Shown here piece by piece: positions 23,382-32,841 of a DNA stretch of 58,813 bases. A program made the translations under genes and the position numbers. Positions within the stretch are counted from its first letter, which is position 1; each line of letters starts with the position of its first letter. A model generated the notes under the pieces. That model had not been told where the DNA came from and did not search any database. It saw nothing but the letters and a program-made list of their open reading frames with translations. The DNA comes from JAGOEF01 sp964511665 (lineage in GTDB: Bacteria > Bacteroidota > Bacteroidia > Bacteroidales > ML635J-15): contig CAZEHA010000018.1 of NCBI GenBank assembly GCA_964511665.1, positions 1 through 58,813 of the forward strand, in the 5' to 3' direction.

Positions 23382-25667
23382 ATGAAAAAGAGTACAACAA
23401 TTGTAGCAATTTGCCTGCTGATGCAGGCATTTGCTTTTTCGCAGGGGTCATCAGGCTGGGTAAACTCTCAAGACCCTGCGTTTCGAAGAGGTAGTCCCTT
23501 CGAGTTTATACAGGTAAACAATACTGTTTTTGCCAGTGCGGGCTTGGCGATATATAAATTCGACAATGCTGAAGAGAACTGGGTATATGCAGGCGATAAC
23601 TTAATCGATAAGTTTCCCTACAATTATATCGAGCAGTTCTTTGTGTACGAAGACCATTTGTACGCAGCACTTCGGAATACTATTATGCGGTATGACGACT
23701 TAAACAATACCTGGACAGAGCAGCCTTACACTATTCCCGAGAACATCCCCGACGATGCCAACGTGCACCGATTGGGAGCTACAGAACAATTTGTATATGC
23801 GGTGGTGTCGTATACCATAAACGATGAACCCGTAGTGCAATTGTATTACTCTACCGATTTCGAAACATGGAATGCCGGCCTTATTCAAACCGATATGGGG
23901 CTGATCGATTTCCGCTTAAAACTAAACCGTCATCATGTGGCATGGGTTAGCACCGATAATTATGTGCAATATTCATCAGATGCCATAAACATCGACACTC
24001 TCGAATTTGAGGAATTACCTTTGTTGGCATCACCCGATCAGTGGTCGGAATATCTCTGTGCCGAAACAATGGGCAACAATCTGTTTTATCGTGCACCCGA
24101 TTCAAAAATTTACCGGTATAACCTGATATCCCAAATATGGGATTGTATTTCCGACAATTTTACCGACCCTCTCAATGTTATCGGCATGGCATGCGACGAT
24201 GAACTGCTGGTTATAACTGCGGTTGGGGGCACAGGTTTAAGTCTGATAAGAAGCACCGATGCCGGCGATACATATCAAAGTCTTACGGGCAATTACGGTA
24301 ACCTTCCGTTTGTAACTCGTGTATGTCGTCAGGCTGAGTCTCATTACTGGTTTAGCAACATAACCTCCGATATGATATTTTCCGACAATTATGGCTTAGC
24401 AGCCGACTTCCGAAATCAGGGTTTTAACAGCAGCCTCACTTATGTTGAAAAATTCGATAACAAAGTCTATTCCTTTGTTACCGGATACGGCGTGTTTAAA
24501 GCCGACCCGGTTAGCATGATTTTCGAACCCGATAACACCGGCACGGAACCCTTGCTGGGAATGTATGCGTCCGATGGATTGTTTGCCGCAGGTAGCCGTT
24601 TGTATTATTCCTACATCGAAAACATTACCAACGGACAAATGGGCTTGTATTATAAGGATGCACACGACGATGTATGGACAAAGTTTGACGAATTACCGGG
24701 TTTGATAGGCTTGCGTTTCTTGGGTTACGATGGTCTTGGAAATATATATGTTATTGCCAGCCAGCAACTCGATAAAGCGGTTACAAAAAGCTTTTATCGG
24801 ATAAGCCAGTTTCCATCATTGACAAATATCAGCGATAACTACCCGGGTTTTTCGCCCGGAACCAATTATCATATTCTTTCGTCGCCCGAAAACCTGCTGT
24901 TTTTCTTTTTCGTTGACCATACAGGCCTCGCAAAATTGTTTAAGTCCGACGATTTTGGTGCTACATGGAGCGATTTAGAACTCGATTATCCTACTTTTAC
25001 CTATGTAGAGGAGATTAAAAAACTGGGCTTAGAATCTAAAGCACTGGCCTCTTTCGATGGTGCCGGAAACCTGCAGATATTTATGCGAACAATTTTTGGT
25101 TTGCCCGTGAATTACGAAAACATCGTTGTAAATTACAATCCCAATCTTGATGTTTTCAGTGTTGTAACTAGCTCCGGTTTTCCTCAGGATATGGTATATG
25201 CGGGTCTTTTATCATACTATGCCAATAATAATCAGTATAAGCTATTTACTCCCTATGGCATTTATACCACCGGCGATTTTGCAAGCTGGCAACAAACCGA
25301 TGGGGTAGAAGAATTCGACTTAAGGCCGGGCATGATTGCCAATGCCTGTGTGTTTTTCGATAATAGAGCCGTTTTATCAACATTTTGTCATGGCTTATGG
25401 CATACAGAATATTATTATGGGCTAGCTGATAACCCTTTGTTGAATATGAGCTTGTACCCCAATCCTGTTAACGATGTGCTTTTTGTTGAAAACCTTAGCC
25501 CGAATCAGTCTTATGAAATTTATTCTATTACGGGTTGTTTGATAAAAACCGGCTTTGCTCAGGATGGAAAAACTACGATTGATGTTTCAGGTTTGCCCTC
25601 CGGTATCTATAGTCTCCGTTCCAACCAGAATAATAAAGAGGTAAGTGTGAGGTTTATCATATTTTAG
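23382..25667 (+). CDS. T9SS-secreted propeller-like protein
   Basis: 761 residues from the ATG at 23382 (MKKSTTIVAICLLMQAFAFSQG, a clean signal peptide). The frame is open 22 codons earlier, but that part overlaps the end of the SPFH gene. The body has repeated BNR/sialidase-like blades, for example RSTDAGDTYQSLTGN and FKSDDFGATWSDL, so a beta-propeller is likely. The end (about residues 685-761; LNMSLYPNPVNDVLFVENL, GLPSGIYSLRSN, VRFIIF) is a T9SS type A sorting domain. It lies 25 bp after the SPFH gene and is closed by a terminator at 25688. Binding partner unknown. Confidence 0.87.
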   Translation: MKKSTTIVAICLLMQAFAFSQGSSGWVNSQDPAFRRGSPFEFIQVNNTVFASAGLAIYKFDNAEENWVYAGDNLIDKFPYNYIEQFFVYEDHLYAALRNTIMRYDDLNNTWTEQPYTIPENIPDDANVHRLGATEQFVYAVVSYTINDEPVVQLYYSTDFETWNAGLIQTDMGLIDFRLKLNRHHVAWVSTDNYVQYSSDAINIDTLEFEELPLLASPDQWSEYLCAETMGNNLFYRAPDSKIYRYNLISQIWDCISDNFTDPLNVIGMACDDELLVITAVGGTGLSLIRSTDAGDTYQSLTGNYGNLPFVTRVCRQAESHYWFSNITSDMIFSDNYGLAADFRNQGFNSSLTYVEKFDNKVYSFVTGYGVFKADPVSMIFEPDNTGTEPLLGMYASDGLFAAGSRLYYSYIENITNGQMGLYYKDAHDDVWTKFDELPGLIGLRFLGYDGLGNIYVIASQQLDKAVTKSFYRISQFPSLTNISDNYPGFSPGTNYHILSSPENLLFFFFVDHTGLAKLFKSDDFGATWSDLELDYPTFTYVEEIKKLGLESKALASFDGAGNLQIFMRTIFGLPVNYENIVVNYNPNLDVFSVVTSSGFPQDMVYAGLLSYYANNNQYKLFTPYGIYTTGDFASWQQTDGVEEFDLRPGMIANACVFFDNRAVLSTFCHGLWHTEYYYGLADNPLLNMSLYPNPVNDVLFVENLSPNQSYEIYSITGCLIKTGFAQDGKTTIDVSGLPSGIYSLRSNQNNKEVSVRFIIF

Positions 25668-25687
25668 ATTGACATATAATAATAATT

Positions 25688-25714
25688 AGCCGGATTCGCA
25701 TTCCGGCTTTTTTT
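25688..25714 (+). terminator. Intrinsic terminator after the T9SS propeller gene
   Basis: A 7-bp stem, AGCCGGA (25688-25694) with TCCGGCT (25702-25708), seven-base loop, then a run of seven T. Confidence 0.88.
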
Positions 25715-25715
25715 G

Positions 25716-25723
25716 TATTTTTG
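25716..25723 (+). promoter_or_regulatory. Candidate -7 box of the nqr operon
   Basis: TATTTTTG fits TAnnTTTG and starts two bases after the upstream terminator. It leaves a leader of about 55 bases before nqrA. The expected -33 region falls in the terminator stem and is not a good match. Confidence 0.4.
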
Positions 25724-25786
25724 TTTTTCTGAACAAAAAACCAAATGATAGGTTAAAATATATTGTTTATGTAATACAGTCAGCAT

Positions 25787-27139
25787 ATGAGTCACATTAA
25801 AATCTCACGGGGTCTCAATATCCGATTGCAAGGCGAAGCAGTGAACGAAATTATTGTGCACAACCACAAAGCAGCTTCTATTGGAATCAGCCCCTGCGAG
25901 TTTCCCGGCTTGGTGAGTAAACCTGCATTGCAACCCGGAGAAAAACTGGCAGTTGGCAGCGTAGTGTTTTACGACAAGTATCAGCCCGATGTAAAGTTTG
26001 TTTCACCGGTTTCGGGAGTTCTTAGCGAAATTGTGCGAGGAGAGAAACGGAAGATACTATACTATCTTATTACTCCTGATGATTCAACAGATTTTGTAAA
26101 CTTCAACATTCCTGATATCAATACTTGTTCGCGCGATGAGGTTGTAAGTTTCTTATGCGCTTCGGGTTATTGGCCTGCATTTGTGCGTCGACCTTTTGGA
26201 ACAATTCCCGGCCCGGCTGAGAATCCCGATTCTATTTTTGTGTCGTTTATCGATACAGCTCCATTGGCACCCGATTACGAGTTTCTCATGGCCGATAAAA
26301 CTGAGGCATTGCAGCAGGCTTTTCTGTTGATTGCGAAACTTTGCAGCACTAAAGTGCAAGTGGGTTTGGCAAAAGATAGCCGGCTTGCCGATGCGCTTTC
26401 GAAAACCGGAGTTGTCGATATACATTACGTGTCAGGACCACACCCTGCCGGCAATGTGGGGACACTGATTAACAAGATTCGGCCATTAAATAAAGGCGAA
26501 GTTATTTTCACCATTCACCCCAACGATTTATTATCTATTGGAATCACATTGAAAACCGGTCGATATCATGCCGAAAGAGTGGTGGCATTAACCGGATCAG
26601 AGCTAAAACAAACAGGATATGTAAAAACTATTCTTGGAGCCAATGTACAAGGCCTTATCGAAAAAAACCTTGTGCAGCCCGATGTAAGGGTTGTTTCGGG
26701 CAATGTGCTTACGGGAATCAACACTGGGCTGAATGGATATCTGGGTTTTAAACATGCCCAAATCACGGTTATCCCCGAAGGAAAAAAATACGAAATGCTG
26801 GGTTGGATAATGCCAGGCTTTAATAAATTCAGCATGTCGCATACCTATTTTTCATGGTTGTTCCGAAATAAAAAATATCGTATCGATACCAACCTCAAAG
26901 GTGGGCATCGAAACTATGTAATCACCGGTGAATACGAAAAAGTATGTCCTCTCGATATTTATCCGCAACAGCTTATCAAAGCAATTATTGTGAAAGATAT
27001 CGATAAAATGGAACAACTGGGTATTTATGAAGTGTTAGAAGAAGATTTGGCCCTTTGCGAGTTTGTTTGCACTTCGAAAACCGAGGTGCAGTCGATATTA
27101 CGCGAAGGCCTCGATTTGATGAGAAGCGAAATGAGTTAA
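25787..27139 (+). CDS. nqrA: Na+-translocating NADH:quinone reductase subunit A
   Basis: 450 residues, the usual NqrA length, starting MSHIKISRGLNIRLQGEA. The barrel-sandwich N-terminus and the following segment (PALQPGEKLAVGSVVFYDK, FVSPVSGVLSEIVRGEKRKI) are diagnostic. NqrA is the soluble, cytoplasmic-side subunit without cofactor and takes part in quinone binding. It is the first gene of nqrABCDEF-apbE, all on the plus strand with gaps of 3-18 bp. The complex moves electrons from NADH to quinone and pumps Na+ out. Confidence 0.95.
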   Translation: MSHIKISRGLNIRLQGEAVNEIIVHNHKAASIGISPCEFPGLVSKPALQPGEKLAVGSVVFYDKYQPDVKFVSPVSGVLSEIVRGEKRKILYYLITPDDSTDFVNFNIPDINTCSRDEVVSFLCASGYWPAFVRRPFGTIPGPAENPDSIFVSFIDTAPLAPDYEFLMADKTEALQQAFLLIAKLCSTKVQVGLAKDSRLADALSKTGVVDIHYVSGPHPAGNVGTLINKIRPLNKGEVIFTIHPNDLLSIGITLKTGRYHAERVVALTGSELKQTGYVKTILGANVQGLIEKNLVQPDVRVVSGNVLTGINTGLNGYLGFKHAQITVIPEGKKYEMLGWIMPGFNKFSMSHTYFSWLFRNKKYRIDTNLKGGHRNYVITGEYEKVCPLDIYPQQLIKAIIVKDIDKMEQLGIYEVLEEDLALCEFVCTSKTEVQSILREGLDLMRSEMS

Positions 27140-27157
27140 TCACATAACCATAGTTGT

Positions 27158-28339
27158 ATGAAATCGGTAAGGAAACTGGTCGACAAAGTAAAACCCAATT
27201 TCGAGAAAGGCGGAAAGCTCCATTTCCTCCATTCTTTTTTCGATGCTTTCGAAACATTTTTGTTTGTCCCCGACAAGGTAACCCACAAGGGAGCACATAT
27301 AAGAGATGCCATCGACATGAAACGTACCATGATTTTGGTTGTGGTGGCATTGTTCCCCGCTTTTTTGTTTGGAATCTGGAACACCGGATACCAGCATTTC
27401 TTAAGCACGGGTGCCGAAGCAGGCTTTTGGGAGACTGTGGTGTACGGTTTATGGAAAGTGATACCTCTTTACATTGTAGCTTATGCCGTTGGTATAGGTA
27501 TCGAAGTGATAATTGCCCAGATAAATAAACATGAGGTGAACGAAGGCGTGTTTGTTTCAGCTTTCCTAATTCCCTTGCTCTTGCCTGCCGATATTCCGTT
27601 GTGGATGGTAGCTCTGGCTACCGGTTTTGCAGTGCTTATTGGCAAAGAAGTGTTTGGCGGTACAGGAATGAACATCCTCAATCCGGCATTGCTGGCTCGT
27701 GCCTTTCTGTTTTTTGCCTATCCATCGTGGATGTCGGGCGACAAGGTTTGGGTTTCGGGTATTATGAGGGGAGATGTTCCTGTTGATGGTTTTACCGGCG
27801 CAACACCTCTGGCTCAAGCGGCTTCGGGCAGTTCTTCGTTTGTTGATGTTGTTGGAAATCAGCTTTCTACCTTCGACCTGATTGTTGGTGCAATACCCGG
27901 CTCTATTGGCGAAACATCGAAAATAGCCATTCTATTGGGGGCAGGTCTGCTTCTGTTTACCGGAATAGGCAACTGGCGCATTATGTTCTCGATGCTGGCA
28001 GGTGGCATTATTAGTGGTGTGCTTATGAATGTTTTTGCCGTGAACTCGTTTATGGCAATTCCGTGGTACGACCATCTGCTGATAGGCAGTTTTCTTTTCG
28101 GTATGGTGTTTATGGCCACCGACCCCGTTACAGCAGCACAAACCAACAAAGGCAAATACATCTATGGCTTTTTAATAGGAGTAATGGTTATCATAATTCG
28201 TATTCTCAATCCGGCATATCCCGAAGGTACCATGCTGGCCATACTGCTTATGAATGTATTTGCACCACTCATCGATCATTATGTGGTACAGGCAAATATC
28301 AACCGACGTATGAAACGAATGAAAAAAATTAAAGCATAA
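27158..28339 (+). CDS. nqrB: Na+-translocating NADH:quinone reductase subunit B
   Basis: 393 residues, a polytopic membrane protein. GKEVFGGTGMNILNPALLAR and FTGATPLAQA are typical; the Thr of the TGAT motif is the expected covalent FMN site. The last third has the conserved FMATDPVTAAQTNKGKYIYG segment. NqrB forms the main Na+ channel in the complex and sits 18 bp after nqrA. Confidence 0.95.
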   Translation: MKSVRKLVDKVKPNFEKGGKLHFLHSFFDAFETFLFVPDKVTHKGAHIRDAIDMKRTMILVVVALFPAFLFGIWNTGYQHFLSTGAEAGFWETVVYGLWKVIPLYIVAYAVGIGIEVIIAQINKHEVNEGVFVSAFLIPLLLPADIPLWMVALATGFAVLIGKEVFGGTGMNILNPALLARAFLFFAYPSWMSGDKVWVSGIMRGDVPVDGFTGATPLAQAASGSSSFVDVVGNQLSTFDLIVGAIPGSIGETSKIAILLGAGLLLFTGIGNWRIMFSMLAGGIISGVLMNVFAVNSFMAIPWYDHLLIGSFLFGMVFMATDPVTAAQTNKGKYIYGFLIGVMVIIIRILNPAYPEGTMLAILLMNVFAPLIDHYVVQANINRRMKRMKKIKA

Positions 28340-28344
28340 AGGTT

Positions 28345-29049
28345 ATGAACAAGAACAGTAATACTTACATTTTTCTATATGCTGTTGCCATGGTGGTTGT
28401 TGTGGCGTTGTTGCTGTCGTTTATTGCAACACAACTGCGACCTTTGCAAGAAAAAAATATTGCTACCGAAAAGAAACGAAATATCTTATCGGCAATACAC
28501 ATCGAAACTACTGCCGAAAATGCAGCCGCGCTCTTCGATAAGTATATTGTTGAAATGATTGCGGTAAATGCTGCCGGCGAAAAGATTGAAGGAATCGATG
28601 TGTTCTCGGTTGAGTTGAAAAACGAATTATACAAAAACGAAGCAGAAAGACTCTTGCCGGTGTTTGTTGCAAAAACCGACGACAATGCACTTAAATACAT
28701 TCTGCCGCTCCACGGTAAAGGTTTGTGGGGGCCTATCTGGGGTTACATGGCTCTCGATGCCGATTTGAACACTGTTTATGGGGTGGTATTTTCTCATAAG
28801 GGAGAAACACCGGGGCTGGGTGCCGAAATCGATACCCGCATTTTCCAGCAACAATTCAATGGTAAGCAGATTTTTGATGCCGCAGGACAATTCGTTTCTG
28901 TGAAGGTATTAAAAGAAGGTGCGCCGGGCGAACCCATTCACAGTGTCGATGCGATTTCGGGAGGAACCATTACCAGCAATGGCCTTCAGGATATGTTAAG
29001 CGACTGTTTGAAATTGTATCTGAATTATATTAATAAAAACGCAAAATAA
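28345..29049 (+). CDS. nqrC: Na+-translocating NADH:quinone reductase subunit C
   Basis: 234 residues: one N-terminal membrane helix (about 9-28) and a periplasmic FMN-binding domain. The FMN attachment motif is SGGTIT (205-210), with Thr210 as the acceptor; GKGLWGPIWGYMAL and GETPGLGAEI are the other conserved parts. A little shorter than the Vibrio protein. ApbE, encoded at the operon end, attaches the flavin. Confidence 0.94.
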   Translation: MNKNSNTYIFLYAVAMVVVVALLLSFIATQLRPLQEKNIATEKKRNILSAIHIETTAENAAALFDKYIVEMIAVNAAGEKIEGIDVFSVELKNELYKNEAERLLPVFVAKTDDNALKYILPLHGKGLWGPIWGYMALDADLNTVYGVVFSHKGETPGLGAEIDTRIFQQQFNGKQIFDAAGQFVSVKVLKEGAPGEPIHSVDAISGGTITSNGLQDMLSDCLKLYLNYINKNAK

Positions 29050-29055
29050 TAGCTT

Positions 29056-29676
29056 ATGGCTTTTAAGAATTGGAGACTGATTACCGACCCGATAAATAAA
29101 AACAACCCGATAACCATACAAGTATTGGGTATTTGTTCGGCGTTGGCTATTACCGTTAAATTGCAACCTGCAGTAGTAATGGCTCTTAGCGTGGTATTTG
29201 TGCTCACTATGTCGAATGTGATAATTTCGCTTTTGCGAAACACAATACCCAACCGCATACGCATTATTGTGCAACTGGTGGTGGTAGCTGCTTTAGTGAT
29301 TGTTGTTGATGAGGTGCTCAAAGCATTTGTGTTCGACATTAGCAAGCAACTCAGCGTGTTTGTCGGGCTTATCATCACCAACTGCATCATTATGGGGCGA
29401 CTTGAGGCTTTTGCACTGGGTAATTCTCCCGGTAAGAGTTTCCTCGATGGCATAGGCAACAGTGCCGGCTATGGTATTATTCTTATTATTGTAGCCTTTT
29501 TCAGAGAACTGCTGGGTAGTGGCACATTATGGAACTATCAGGTAATTCCCGATGCGTGGTATGCAGCCGGATATGCCAATAACGGACTCGCCATTTTACC
29601 CCCTATGGCACTTATAATAGTGGGAATTATTATCTGGGTGCAGCGTGCCCGTAATCGTGAACTCATCGAAAACTAA
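29056..29676 (+). CDS. nqrD: Na+-translocating NADH:quinone reductase subunit D
   Basis: 206 residues with six predicted membrane helices. NNPITIQVLGICSALAIT and GLIITNCIIMGRLEAFA are family marks; the Cys in ITNCIIMGR is one of the residues that coordinate the membrane iron centre shared with NqrE. Paralogous to NqrE in inverted topology. Starts 6 bp after nqrC. Confidence 0.95.
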   Translation: MAFKNWRLITDPINKNNPITIQVLGICSALAITVKLQPAVVMALSVVFVLTMSNVIISLLRNTIPNRIRIIVQLVVVAALVIVVDEVLKAFVFDISKQLSVFVGLIITNCIIMGRLEAFALGNSPGKSFLDGIGNSAGYGIILIIVAFFRELLGSGTLWNYQVIPDAWYAAGYANNGLAILPPMALIIVGIIIWVQRARNRELIEN

Positions 29677-29694
29677 GCCTAAACCCAAAAAGCA

Positions 29695-30312
29695 ATGGAA
29701 AATTTATTTAATATTTTCATCAAGAGTGTTTTCGTCGAAAACATGATATTTGCCTTCTTCCTGGGCATGTGTTCATATCTGGCCGTATCAAAAACCGTAA
29801 AAACATCGGTAGGGCTTGGCATTGCAGTTATATTTGTATTGGTAATAACTGTTCCGGTGAATTACCTGCTCGAAAACTATATGCTAAAAAAGGGCGCCCT
29901 GGCATGGTTAAGCAGCGACTTTGCCGATGTCGATCTTGGCTTCCTGCGATTTATCATTTTTATCGCAGTAATTGCTTCAATGGTTCAGATTGTTGAAATG
30001 GTAGTTGAAAAATTTGCTCCGGCACTCTACGCGTCATTGGGTATTTTTCTTCCATTAATTGCGGTGAATTGTGCCATTCTTGGAGGCTCGCTGTTTATGG
30101 CCGAGCGCGAGTATGCCAATATAATTGAAGCGGGTGTCTTTGGTTTAGGCAGTGGGGTAGGATGGTTCCTGGCCATTATTGGGATTGCAGCCATTCGCGA
30201 AAAAATTCAATACTCTAATGTTCCCAAACCACTTCGGGGACTGGGAATTACTTTTATTGTTACCGGCCTCATGGGCCTGGCTTTTATGGGATTTATGGGC
30301 ATAAAACTATAA
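29695..30312 (+). CDS. nqrE: Na+-translocating NADH:quinone reductase subunit E
   Basis: 205 residues, six membrane helices. FFLGMCSYLAVSK and FLPLIAVNCAILGGSLFMAE contain the Cys residues that with those of NqrD hold the iron centre. The acidic position in VEMVVEKFAPALY is also typical. Lies 18 bp after nqrD. Confidence 0.95.
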   Translation: MENLFNIFIKSVFVENMIFAFFLGMCSYLAVSKTVKTSVGLGIAVIFVLVITVPVNYLLENYMLKKGALAWLSSDFADVDLGFLRFIIFIAVIASMVQIVEMVVEKFAPALYASLGIFLPLIAVNCAILGGSLFMAEREYANIIEAGVFGLGSGVGWFLAIIGIAAIREKIQYSNVPKPLRGLGITFIVTGLMGLAFMGFMGIKL

Positions 30313-30322
30313 TACAACGATT

Positions 30323-31582
30323 ATGATTATAGCTGTTTCGAATACGCTGGTAATGGCAGCAGGGGTAGTGGTTTTTCTTATCATTATTTTGGTGTTGATA
30401 ATGCTCTTGCTGTATGTGAAGCGAAAACTCACCCCTCAAGGGAAGGTAAAACTTACCATCAACGAAAAAGAAGAAATAGAGGTAGAGCCCGGATCTACCA
30501 TTCTGGCTACCTTGGGCAATAACAAAATTTTATTGCCATCGGCCTGTGGAGGCGGTGGCACCTGTGGCATGTGCAAGTGCCGCGTAACCGAAGGAGGCGG
30601 AAGCATCCTTCCTACCGAAACAGGTTTTTTCTCAAGAAAAGAGCAGCAAAACTATTGGAGGCTCGGTTGCCAGGTTAAGGTGAAAGAGAATATGAAAATT
30701 GAGATACCCGAAGAAGTTATGGGTATAAAAAAATGGGAATGCGAAGTGTTAAGCAATCGCAATGTTGCCACATTTATAAAAGAATTTGTGGTAAAACTCC
30801 CCGAAGGAGAAACACTCGACTTTAAATCGGGAGGTTACATTCAAATTGACGTACCTAAACTAGAAGTCGATTTTTCAAAAGACATCGACGTGGAACAAGA
30901 GTATCGCGACGAGTGGGATAAATTCAATATGTGGAGCCTGAAAATGAAAAACACCGAAGAAACATTCAGGGCTTACTCCATGGCCAATCATCCGGCCGAA
31001 AACAATATCATCATGCTGAATATCCGCATTGCCACTCCTCCATGGGACCGAAAAAAGAATGCTTTTATGAGTATTAATCCGGGAGTATGTTCTTCGTTCA
31101 TTTTTTCGCTCAAGCCCGGCGATAAAGTCTTCATTTCGGGACCCTATGGCGAATTCTTTATTAAAGACACCGAACGCGAAATGATGTTTATTGGAGGTGG
31201 TGCCGGAATGGCCCCAATGCGTTCTCATATTTTCCATTTATTCCAAACCCTGAAAACAGGCCGTAAAGCAAGCTTCTGGTATGGTGCCCGATCGAAGCGC
31301 GAAATATTCTATGAAGACGAGTTTCGTGCCATCGAAAAACAATTTCCCAATTTCGACTTTCATATTGCCCTTTCTGAAGCAAAAGCCGAAGACAACTGGA
31401 CAGGCCATACCGGTTTTATTCATCAGGTTATTTACGAAAACTATCTAAGCAAACATAGCGATCCCGAAGATATTGAATACTATCTCTGCGGGCCCCCGCT
31501 TATGAACGACGCCGTGCAAAAAATGCTCGACGATTTGGGCGTTCCTCCCGATATGATAGCTTTCGACGACTTTGGAGGTTAA
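30323..31582 (+). CDS. nqrF: Na+-translocating NADH:quinone reductase subunit F
   Basis: 419 residues: an N-terminal membrane helix (about 10-31), a [2Fe-2S] ferredoxin domain with Cys75, Cys81, Cys84 and Cys116 (ACGGGGTCGMCKC, RLGCQV), then FAD-binding (FRAYSMANHP) and NADH-binding parts (MMFIGGGAGMAPMRSHIF, YYLCGPPLMNDAV). This is the electron entry subunit, oxidising NADH. The segment KDIDVEQEYRDEWDKFNMW is the usual NqrF insertion. It is followed after 3 bp by apbE. Confidence 0.96.
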   Translation: MIIAVSNTLVMAAGVVVFLIIILVLIMLLLYVKRKLTPQGKVKLTINEKEEIEVEPGSTILATLGNNKILLPSACGGGGTCGMCKCRVTEGGGSILPTETGFFSRKEQQNYWRLGCQVKVKENMKIEIPEEVMGIKKWECEVLSNRNVATFIKEFVVKLPEGETLDFKSGGYIQIDVPKLEVDFSKDIDVEQEYRDEWDKFNMWSLKMKNTEETFRAYSMANHPAENNIIMLNIRIATPPWDRKKNAFMSINPGVCSSFIFSLKPGDKVFISGPYGEFFIKDTEREMMFIGGGAGMAPMRSHIFHLFQTLKTGRKASFWYGARSKREIFYEDEFRAIEKQFPNFDFHIALSEAKAEDNWTGHTGFIHQVIYENYLSKHSDPEDIEYYLCGPPLMNDAVQKMLDDLGVPPDMIAFDDFGG

Positions 31583-31585
31583 ACT

Positions 31586-32599
31586 ATGAAACTCATCCTA
31601 AAACCAGTAGTAGTGGCAGCAACATTGTGTCTGTTCGCCACAGTTTTGTCGTGTACAAGTAACGAAACGGCCTACCGCAGTTGCGAAGGTAAAACACAGG
31701 GCACAATGTATCATGTGGTGTATGAGTATCACGAAGATCTATGCCCCCAAATCGACAGCCTGCTGAAACAATTCAGCCTGTCTTTATCAAACTACAACCG
31801 CACATCGGTGGTGTCGAAGTTTAATTACAATTCCCCCGATTTTAAACCCGATAGTCTCTTAATTCGCATGATACACGATGCCAGCGAGGTGTACAACAAC
31901 ACCCATGGTATGTTCGATATTACCATTGCGCCTGTGGCCAACTGTTGGGGGTTCGGATGGGAGAAAAAAGCCCAACCCGACACTGCTAATCTTTCAGAAG
32001 CCATGCAATGGGTTGGTATGGATAAAATCATCCTCAACGGCAACTCCATCACAAAAGCAGAACCACAAGTTCAAATTATAACGAATGGCATAGCTCAGGG
32101 CCTGTCGGTAGATTGGCTGGCCGAATATTTCCAATCAAAAGGCATCAACAACTACCTCATCGAAATTGGCGGAGAGGTATTGGCCGCCGGCACAAAACGA
32201 CAAAAAGAGCTTTGGCGCATCGGCATCGATAAACCTATTGTAAACTCGGGCTATAACAACCGCGATACACAGATAATAATTGAAATTAGCGGAAAAGCAG
32301 TTGCCACTTCAGGAAATTATCGAAAATTCGTAGAAATGGATGGCGTAACAATGGGGCACAGTATTAACCCAAAAACCGGATATCCGGCCACTACCGATTT
32401 GCTAAGTGCCACAGTGCTCACCAATCGCTGTGTTATGGCCGATGCCTATGCCACTGCATTTATGGTTATGGGATTACAAGCCTCCCTTCAACTTGCCGAA
32501 AGACTTCCCGATATAGAAGCCTATTTTATTTATATCGATGAAAACGGCGAACATCAATCTGCCCAAACCTCAAAATTCGCAAATTTCATCGCACCCTGA
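31586..32599 (+). CDS. apbE: FAD:protein FMN transferase (ApbE), lipoprotein
   Basis: 337 residues with a lipoprotein signal (FATVLSC, Cys23). ApbE transfers FMN from FAD onto Thr of NqrB and NqrC in the periplasm. Visible family marks: TQGTMYHVVYEYHED, FSLSLSNYNRTSVVSKFN, THGMFDITIAPVANCWGFG, TNGIAQGLSVDWLAEYF, NYLIEIGGEVLAAG, MGHSINPKTGYPA and the metal-binding CVMADAYATAFMVMG. Being the last gene of the nqr operon with a 3-bp gap ties its role to maturation of that complex. Confidence 0.94.
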   Translation: MKLILKPVVVAATLCLFATVLSCTSNETAYRSCEGKTQGTMYHVVYEYHEDLCPQIDSLLKQFSLSLSNYNRTSVVSKFNYNSPDFKPDSLLIRMIHDASEVYNNTHGMFDITIAPVANCWGFGWEKKAQPDTANLSEAMQWVGMDKIILNGNSITKAEPQVQIITNGIAQGLSVDWLAEYFQSKGINNYLIEIGGEVLAAGTKRQKELWRIGIDKPIVNSGYNNRDTQIIIEISGKAVATSGNYRKFVEMDGVTMGHSINPKTGYPATTDLLSATVLTNRCVMADAYATAFMVMGLQASLQLAERLPDIEAYFIYIDENGEHQSAQTSKFANFIAP

Positions 32600-32640
32600 T
32601 TACCCCTGCATCAAGCATTGATTCCCGATCCTTGAAACCT

Positions 32641-32665
32641 GCATCAAGCGTCTTCGCTTGTTTGC
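32641..32665. repeat. REP-like palindrome, copy 1
   Basis: GCATCAAGCG-TCTT-CGCTTG(t)TTGC, an imperfect hairpin with one bulged base, in the non-coding stretch after apbE. A half copy (GCATCAAGC) begins at 32608. Same family as 32685-32708 and 45213-45236. Confidence 0.75.
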
Positions 32666-32684
32666 TGACTCTGCCAAAGTCAAT

Positions 32685-32708
32685 GCATCAAACGTTCACG
32701 CTTGATGC
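32685..32708. repeat. REP-like palindrome, copy 2
   Basis: A 24-base near-palindrome, GCATCAAACGT-TC-ACGCTTGATGC with one mismatched pair. It lies 20 bases after copy 1. It could act as a terminator for the nqr-apbE transcript, although no T-run follows. Confidence 0.8.
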
Positions 32709-32841
32709 CACTGCCCCGCCACCCAAATCACCTAAACTGTGCAACCCTCAAAACTTCCATGTTTTCATTTCGACCGAATGGCCTCGTGCCTGAACAATTT
32801 GCCTCTCGTCTTGTTTTAATGGCAGATGCTTCACTATTGTT

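Noticed and set aside
25787..32599. Rnf complex instead of NQR
   Set aside because: NqrA and NqrF types are clear (barrel-sandwich A subunit; F with ferredoxin plus FAD/NADH domains), and no RnfB or RnfC is present.
32600..32841. CRISPR-like repeat after apbE
   Set aside because: Only two to three short palindromes with unequal spacing and no spacer pattern; REP-like is the better reading.
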